DNA of 64,000 nucleotides from Globodera rostochiensis (Eukaryota; Nematoda; Chromadorea; Rhabditida; Heteroderidae). The stretch covers positions 2,283,501 to 2,347,500 of the forward strand of contig JAEVLN010000001.1 of assembly GCA_018350325.1 (NCBI GenBank), in the 5' to 3' direction. Shown piece after piece: positions 58,471-64,000 of the stretch (position 1 is the first letter of the stretch; the number at the start of each line of letters is the position of its first letter). Below the pieces are notes generated by a model. It did no database searches, was not told the origin of the DNA, and saw nothing but the letters and a program-made list of their open reading frames with translations. The position numbers and the translations under genes are program-made.

Positions 58471-61403
58471 ATGAGTCACGTGACACCAGCATATGGCCAA
58501 CTGAGTGCTGAGATGGCCAACGCGAAGCAGCCATTTGCCACAATGTGCGCGAGATGCAAACGGATGTAAGTTCCACCGCCACCACCGGACTCGGCAGGTT
58601 CAATTTCCTAATGAAAAACGGTGACCTGTAGAGACCGGACTGGATCTGGATCACCAGATCTGAAGTTTTCTGGATCCAGATCCAGAAATCCAGGTATTCT
58701 CCACGATCCTGGATTTTCTGGATCTGGATTTTTAATCCAAAAAATCCAGATCCAGGCTCATGTCCAAAATCCAGATCCAGGTTTTTTCAAAATTCCGGTC
58801 TCTAGTGACCGGTACCCTGCCGTTTTTGAAAAAAAAATTTTTGCAAAAAAAGAGCCCGGAATTCGCCGAATTTGAACATTTAGAAACTTGTACAAACGAT
58901 CGTCGATCAGCAAAAAGCTGAATTTCGTTCTGATCACTTTGTCTGCTTTAGGAAGTCGGCATTGAACCGACTCATTTTTGGAAGCCGAGCCCGGCCATCC
59001 GACGACGATGGAGAGGAGGACACCGCACCTTTTGCTGGCGAAGGCTCAAGTCGAAGTGCCTCGACCGTCTCGGACTATACGGAATTGCATCGGGGATCCG
59101 TAAGAAAATTTGGAAAAAAAAACAATTTTTTTAAATAATAAAAACGGGGGGCGGTGGTGGTTCAGACGCTCAGTTTCAGAGCGTGTTGGTCCATTGCTTG
59201 GGTTTTGGAAAAACAAAACGTTTCCAACTTTTAGGGGAGTCCGATGGTTGACAATTTTGTTTAAATTTCAAAAATTTTGTACTTTAACAATTTTTTTTGA
59301 CCAATTTTCTTAACAAATTCACGTCAAAAGTTCAAAAAAAAAATTTAAAATTTAGCACCCTCGGGTTTTCACGCCTTGAGTGAACAAAAATTTGTCAAGA
59401 CATTTGTTGTTGTTTTTTTCATTTCCTTCAAAACTTTTTTTTTTGAGTTTATCAAGCAGTTCAGGTGCCGTGCCCGTCCTGCAAAGGCACCGGCCTGATC
59501 CCGAAGGAATTGGAGAGCACTTTGGTCGCGCTGATTCCCGTCAATGATGAGCGACTAAAGCCGAAGAAAACGTAAATTTTTTGAACATTTTTTCAAAAAC
59601 AAAATTTTTTTTTTCTAAACCGGGCTCAAATATATTACTAATTAAATGTTGTTTTTTTGGTAACGTTTTTTCTTGCTTATACACTAGACACTTTTTGGGT
59701 TTTTTGATGGACAATTTTTTTTTTTATTGTATTATAAATATGGACGCTAAATATTTGGCCAATTCCGTTTCGAGTTGATTTGACTTTCTTTACAAAATAC
59801 ATTTTTGTGTTCATCGGAAGGCTGGGGAATGCTTTTTTTCGTTTACTGCCTAATCATTTTTCTGATCGTTTTGTTGCGCAATATTTTTCTGATCATTTTG
59901 TTGCGCAATATTTTTCTGATCATTTTGTTGTGCAATATTTTTCTGATCATTTTGTTGCGCAATATTTTTCTGATCATTTTGTTGTGCAATATTTTTCTGA
60001 TCATTTTGTTGTGCAATATTTTTCTGATCATTTTGTTGCGCAATATTTTTCTGATCATTTTGTTGTGCAATATTTTTCTGATCATTTTGTTGTGCAATAT
60101 TTTTCTGATCGTTTTGTTGCGCAATATTTTCTGATCATTTTGTTGCGCAATATTTTTCTGATCATTTTGTTGTGCAATATTTTTCTGATCATTTTGTTGT
60201 GCAATATTTTTCTGATCATTTTGTTGTGCAATATTTTTCTGATCATTTTGTTGTGCAATATTTTTCTGATCATTTTGTTGTGCAATATTTTTCTGATCAT
60301 TTTGTTGTGCAATATTTTTCTGATCATTTTGTTGTGCAATATTTTTCTGATCATTTTGTTGTGCAATATTTTTCTGATCATTTTGTTGTGCAATATTTTT
60401 CTGATCATTTTGTTGCGCAATATTTGCTCTGATCACTTTTCAGTTGGTTGGTCGTGTCCGCATGGGTGCTGTTCTGCGTGTTCATCGGTGTCTGTTTGCT
60501 GTTTTTGTTGATGCCGCGCACGGTGATGTTGAGCAGTAATCGGACACCCGTCGAAGTGGTCAACGTCACGGATCACAATGAGAGCTTGTCGTTCATTGAC
60601 TTTAACTTTTTGGTAAAATTTGTAACAATTTTAATTGTTTTTTTTTTTTTAAATTTGACGCGCACAGAATCACATCAACGTGACCAGCGGCAATTACATC
60701 CCGGTGGACTTGACCAAACTCAGCGTGACAATTGTGTCCAGATTTCAGGTCGCGCGCGCAAATTATGACAAATTTTTTTTTGTTTCATTTTTATTTCAAC
60801 TTTTTTGATTTAAAAAAGCGAAAAAATTTGTGGAAAACTTCGTTTTTAGGCCTTGCCCCCACCATTTTAGGCTGGATTCAATCAAAACATCTTGGGATGG
60901 AGCCTAAAAACAATTGGTCTCACCCTAATTTTGTACAATTTCAAGCCCGTGGGGTCTGTCTGGTTCTGAAACCCCCCGGGGGGTTTTTCTATGAGTGTTT
61001 TAATATGGCACTGAACACGTACAACACTGATAATAATAATTGCTTATTGTACTCTGTCATGCAAAAACAACGTAACGCGCGCACATTTTTTAGCCCTGGT
61101 CAACGGACATTGTTGGGACGGGCAAAAATGTGACAATTTCCGCGCTCATGCCGTTGGTGTTGTACCGCTCAACGCGCGAGGTGGCGTTCAACAACAGCGT
61201 GACACTCAAAGATGTGGTCGCGTAAGTTGGGAGGGGGGGGGGGGGTGGGTGCGCAGGACGTTCAACTCCACATTTGTACTTGCCCAATTACTTGGACCAG
61301 TTTTCGAACTCTGAGGCTTGGGGAGCTCGAGCTAACGTTGGTGGTGTACAAATTTTATCATGGCGCTTCTCCAAATATTAAATTTTGCATTCTGAAGAGA
61401 TGA
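58471..61403 (+). CDS. TMEM106-like type II membrane protein
   Basis: Homolog of late-endosome/lysosome TMEM106 proteins. Exons 58471-58565, 58952-59099, 59465-59571, 60444-60612, 60668-60748, 61094-61216, 61257-61403; 289 aa (human TMEM106B 274). The N-terminal cytosolic part has an acidic Ser-rich stretch and SDYTELHRGS, then the CxxC motif CPSCKGTGLIPKELES and ALIPVNDERLKPKKT, close to the family's CPTCQGTG...ALIPYSDQRL. A TM follows: WLVVSAWVLFCVFIGVCLLF. The lumenal part has several N-glycosylation sites (NVTD, NHINVTSG, KNVTISAL, NNSVTL), and the end CTCP...LELTLVVYKFYHGA fits the family's C-terminal Cys-to-beta region. The final donor (GTG then GTCGCG) is weak and chosen by phase; the 5' start may lie in an unseen upstream exon. 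Intron 1 holds a MITE, intron 3 a satellite. Confidence 0.85.
58621..58812. mobile_element. hAT-like MITE, CCAGATC/GATCTGG word family, in TMEM106 intron
   Basis: Element 58629-58804 (176 bp) has 11-bp perfect inverted ends, TAGAGACCGGA / TCCGGTCTCTA. Flanks GTGACCTG (58621-58628) and GTGACCGG (58805-58812) are an 8-bp duplication with one mismatch. The interior is TGGATCCAGATCCAG-type words in both orientations. Confidence 0.9.
59853..60426. repeat. 27-bp satellite inside TMEM106 intron 3
   Basis: About 21 units of CTGATCATTTTGTTGTGCAA plus TATTTTT. Units differ mainly by GTGCAATA or GCGCAATA. One unit near 60121-60131 has one T fewer, which shifts the phase of the long open reading frames that a 27-bp period creates. 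Each unit holds a TGATCA palindrome. It ends 18 bp before the exon at 60444. Confidence 0.95.
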
Positions 61404-61478
61404 TTTGTAGAGTTTAAAAGAAAATTGAAACAAAATGCGCGAATTTGTCCTCCAAACGCTCAAATTCCGTCCATTTCC

Positions 61479-63103
61479 CTACGGCTGTTGCAAGTAGGCG
61501 AAGCAGGTGATGTTGCGCTTGAAATGCTCACAGTACAGGTCGGTGGAGATGCGGTAGCTAAACACGCCCGGGGCGCAAATCACGTCAATGCCCCGGGCTT
61601 TGCTAGCCGTACTTGTTGCTGCTGCTGCTGCTGTTGGTGGTGCAGCAGCTGATGCTAATGCACTGCCGCGCAACTGCCTCAAACCTGTCCAAAAAAATGC
61701 TTATATTAATCTTTGGAATGCCCGGTGGTTCCTGATCTGATCAGTGATCAACGTCAACCATATATCCGGATCTGACCACGACAATGAAACGTGGCTGCTC
61801 ATGATCAGACTCAAAATTCAAGATAATAAAAGCCTGAGTCCTCCTGATCTGATCACACATCCAAAAATTTGTCACCACTGTTCGGTGTTGATGTTGTCTT
61901 TGTTGTTGTGCCCCCCAGCATCGTCCGACTGTTTGCTGTGCTGTGAATGCGTCGCTTGGACTCGTTGGCGTCTCCGTCCACCATTTGGGCGTCCATCAGT
62001 TGTCGCAACTCGGCACTGTTGCACATGCCGCTGCCATGGGTGAAGCCGTCCTCGTCGTCATCGTTTCCGTCACCACCGGTTTGTGGTGGCGATGACGACG
62101 ACGACGTTTTGGTGGCCACTGCCGCCGCCCGACGGTGGGAATATTGTGCAACTCTGCTGGTTGGTTGTTGCTGTTGTTGTTGGTGGTGGTGGTGGTACTC
62201 AGGCGACGGACTCGGCATGGACGGAATCTCTTCAATTTCAATTTGAAAATGCTGTATTGATCTTTGGCATTTTATTACCCTGGTGTATTGGAATTGGTGA
62301 ATTTGAAACTGTGTCGTCGGGCATGGACGGGTATGGAATTGGGGCCTGAACTTGCTCAACCGGAGCCCCACAGTCTCCGGTGTTTTGGGCATTGAGTTGC
62401 ATGTTGCCGTCGGCGGCACTGAATGGCTGTTGTTGTTGTTGTTGTTGGTCTACGGTGCTGACAATAATGTATTTGGGCTGGGCGTCCATTTCTTGAGACA
62501 TGGCGCCAGATTCTGTGAAATTTTTATGAAATTGAGAAGCGCATGGCGACAGACAAGGCCGGCCACCACACCTTTTGGCAGCGCATACGCTCCTCCAGCT
62601 CCAGCAGGCGCCGCTGCAGTCGGAGAGCAATCTCTACAATCACGACTGCAACTTGCACTTGCGCAGCCTGCACAACCGCTAGCAGCACCACAACCGCCTG
62701 AACTTGCGCCACAACCTCCACAACTGTTGCCGCAACTTGCGGAACACCCGCCACCGCTGCCGCCACAACCTCCGCATGAGCCGGCGGCGCATCCACCGCC
62801 GCCACCACATCCGCTTCCACAATTGATGATTATGGCCTGCTGACCTCCTCCACAACCTCCTCCGCCTCCTCCACCACCACATGATCCACTTCCACCACCA
62901 CCACAACAACAACAGCAGCCGCCACCGCTTCCTCCTCCTCCGCCTCCAAAGCCGCCGATGCCACCGCCACCGCCGCCGAACAAAAAGGCATTTGTTGTAC
63001 AACGCATTGTGATGCCGACAATGACAACAGCCAAATACAATGCCGTCGTCGTCGTTGGAATGCCCGATTTTTGATGGAGCAAAAGCGTTGTCGCCACCGC
63101 CAT
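61479..63103 (-). CDS. Ground-like secreted protein with Gly/Cys-rich N-region
   Basis: Exons 63103-62572, 62512-62279, 62229-61930, 61684-61479, all in phase; 423 aa. A hydrophobic leader (LYLAVVIVGITM, residues about 22-33) serves as signal peptide or anchor. Residues 40-175 are almost only Gly, Cys, Ser and Ala, with many GGC/CGG units, including a run of five Cys. A Gln/Pro-rich middle follows. The C-terminal ground-like domain is split by an Ala/Thr insert: MCNSAELRQLMDAQM and ESKRRIHSTA, then GIDVICAPGVFSYRISTDLY, CEHFKRNITCFAYL, with the four expected cysteines. Ground-like (grl) proteins are hedgehog-related nematode proteins tied to cuticle and moulting. The Gly/Cys-rich region could be cross-linked in cuticle (inference). 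Its 3' end lies 75 bp from the convergent TMEM106-like gene. Confidence 0.9.
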
Positions 63104-63148
63104 CTTTTAAAAACAGCAAATGAGCCTGCTTTTCGTCGGGTGCAAATA

Positions 63149-63155
63149 TTTTATA
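63149..63155 (-). promoter_or_regulatory. TATA-box candidate for ground-like gene
   Basis: TATAAAA on the minus strand, 46 bp before the start codon of the ground-like gene. Spacing suits a very short leader, or trans-splicing close to the ATG. Confidence 0.45.
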
Positions 63156-64000
63156 CAGTCGCTTTTTTGCCGTCCGTCGCTGCTGCTGCTGCTGCTGCTG
63201 CCGGTGGTGGTCTTCCCCTTTCCGTTTCTGTACACTTCCGTCCGTCCGTCCATCAAAATCTGTTCAGCAGTTCCACTCCCTAAACGCGGATGCCTTTTTA
63301 TGTGTGTTAGTACATAGTAATGCTGCTGTTGCTGCTTTTTGTTCGTCAAATTGGAGATGGTTGGCTGATCATCGCTTCGCCCCCTCCCCTCTCCCTCCGG
63401 CGAAATGACGAAAAAAGGGGCAGGTCAAACCGGCAGCCGCCCCGGGCAATGATCAGAGCAGGGCACATATTTTTTCCGTTTTTTACGCCCATTTGCACAC
63501 CCCTTTTTCCCGTTTCCTCCAGCGGATGACCGCAGTGCGTGCGGCGCGGTTCATTGAACGCATTTTTGTGATTTGAACGGAATGGGCGGGGCGGGCGGGG
63601 GACGATTTTCGGAGATCGGAGAGTAAACGAAAGTGAAAATGGATAATAATAATGTGTGCTCAACTGAACACGTCCATCATGTTGTGTGTGGAGTGTTATT
63701 ACTGTTTTATTAGGCTTCGGACAAATCGAATTCCAAAACAAATTCAAATGAAAGAATATGTTAAACAATGCAAAATTCTGCTAAAATATCCAATCCGCAG
63801 ATGTGTTACACTCGTACTCGTACGGAAAACAAAATTTTACGCTTTTATGTTCAAAAGATTTGTTATGCAAAACGGATTTGGGGGCCTTCTGCTGATGATT
63901 CGGCAGTGGACTGTTCGGCAGTAGGCGTGACATTTGGCCAATAACTTTTTTGTTTCAAATTCTCTAATTTTTTGAATGTTTTCAAAATGGTATTAAGTTT
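63156..64000. other. Right-edge stretch without a supported gene
   Basis: GCT/GCTGCTGCT tract at 63178-63202, C-rich then AT-rich sequence. A 90-codon open segment at 63652-63924 on the plus strand has no recognisable feature. Confidence 0.4.

Noticed and set aside
59780..60511. 243-codon repeat-protein-like reading
   Set aside because: 27-bp satellite inside a TMEM106 intron; true exon frame starts at 60444.
1..64000. CRISPR arrays, operons or other prokaryotic systems
   Set aside because: Spliceosomal introns throughout; tandem arrays lack unique spacers between repeats and there are no cas-like genes.

Overview
The window looks like nuclear DNA of a tylenchid nematode, most likely a cyst nematode (Heteroderinae: Globodera/Heterodera). 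The evidence is: small-exon genes with introns down to about 46 nt; two ground-like secreted proteins, a nematode family; a FOXO gene with the same two alternative 5' halves as C. elegans daf-16; an F-box-like gene of a type I associate with large expansions in cyst nematodes; several GC-AG introns; and very frequent long C/G homopolymers. The species call is inference. All gene models were built by hand from splice sites, reading phase and remembered family sequences, without transcript data.

Layout. 1-6250 (minus): SLC33A1-like acetyl-CoA transporter, running off the left edge, with a small secreted ground-like-like gene nested in its intron 7 on the plus strand. 7.5-7.9 kb: an orphan Asn-rich exon. 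8.4-14.3 kb: a decayed copy of the segment at about 20.6-26.8 kb, with pseudogene pieces of its two genes. 14.4-15.6 kb (minus): a secreted Cys-rich protein with a Thr tract. 16.4-17.4 kb (plus): a broken Branch (GT14) glycosyltransferase whose exon contains an in-frame transposon. 18.0-21.2 kb (plus): a SEC14-like CRAL-TRIO/GOLD protein in 11 exons. 21.6-22.3 kb (minus): a peptide-precursor candidate. 27.6-29.0 kb (minus): F-box-like protein. 29.7-35.2 kb (plus): transportin (18 exons, one apparent frameshift). 36.3-about 44.9 kb (minus): FOXO/daf-16 with a proximal and a distal first half. 44.9-58.4 kb: no gene I can support; satellites, G-runs and long purine-strand tracts. 58.5-61.4 kb (plus): TMEM106-like protein with a 27-bp satellite in one intron. 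61.5-63.1 kb (minus): ground-like protein with a Gly/Cys-rich region.

Cross-cutting signal. At least six short elements (about 80-190 bp) have inverted ends beginning TAG or CAG and interiors made of a short, often palindromic word repeated in both orientations. Three have clear 8-bp target duplications with at most one mismatch, and two have perfect ones or near-perfect ones inside genes; together this points to a hAT-like non-autonomous group. One of them sits inside a coding exon and adds exactly 64 open codons.

The genes do not form a pathway. They are housekeeping functions (nuclear import, acetyl-CoA transport, lysosomal TMEM106, lipid-binding SEC14), a stress/dauer regulator (FOXO) and secreted nematode proteins.
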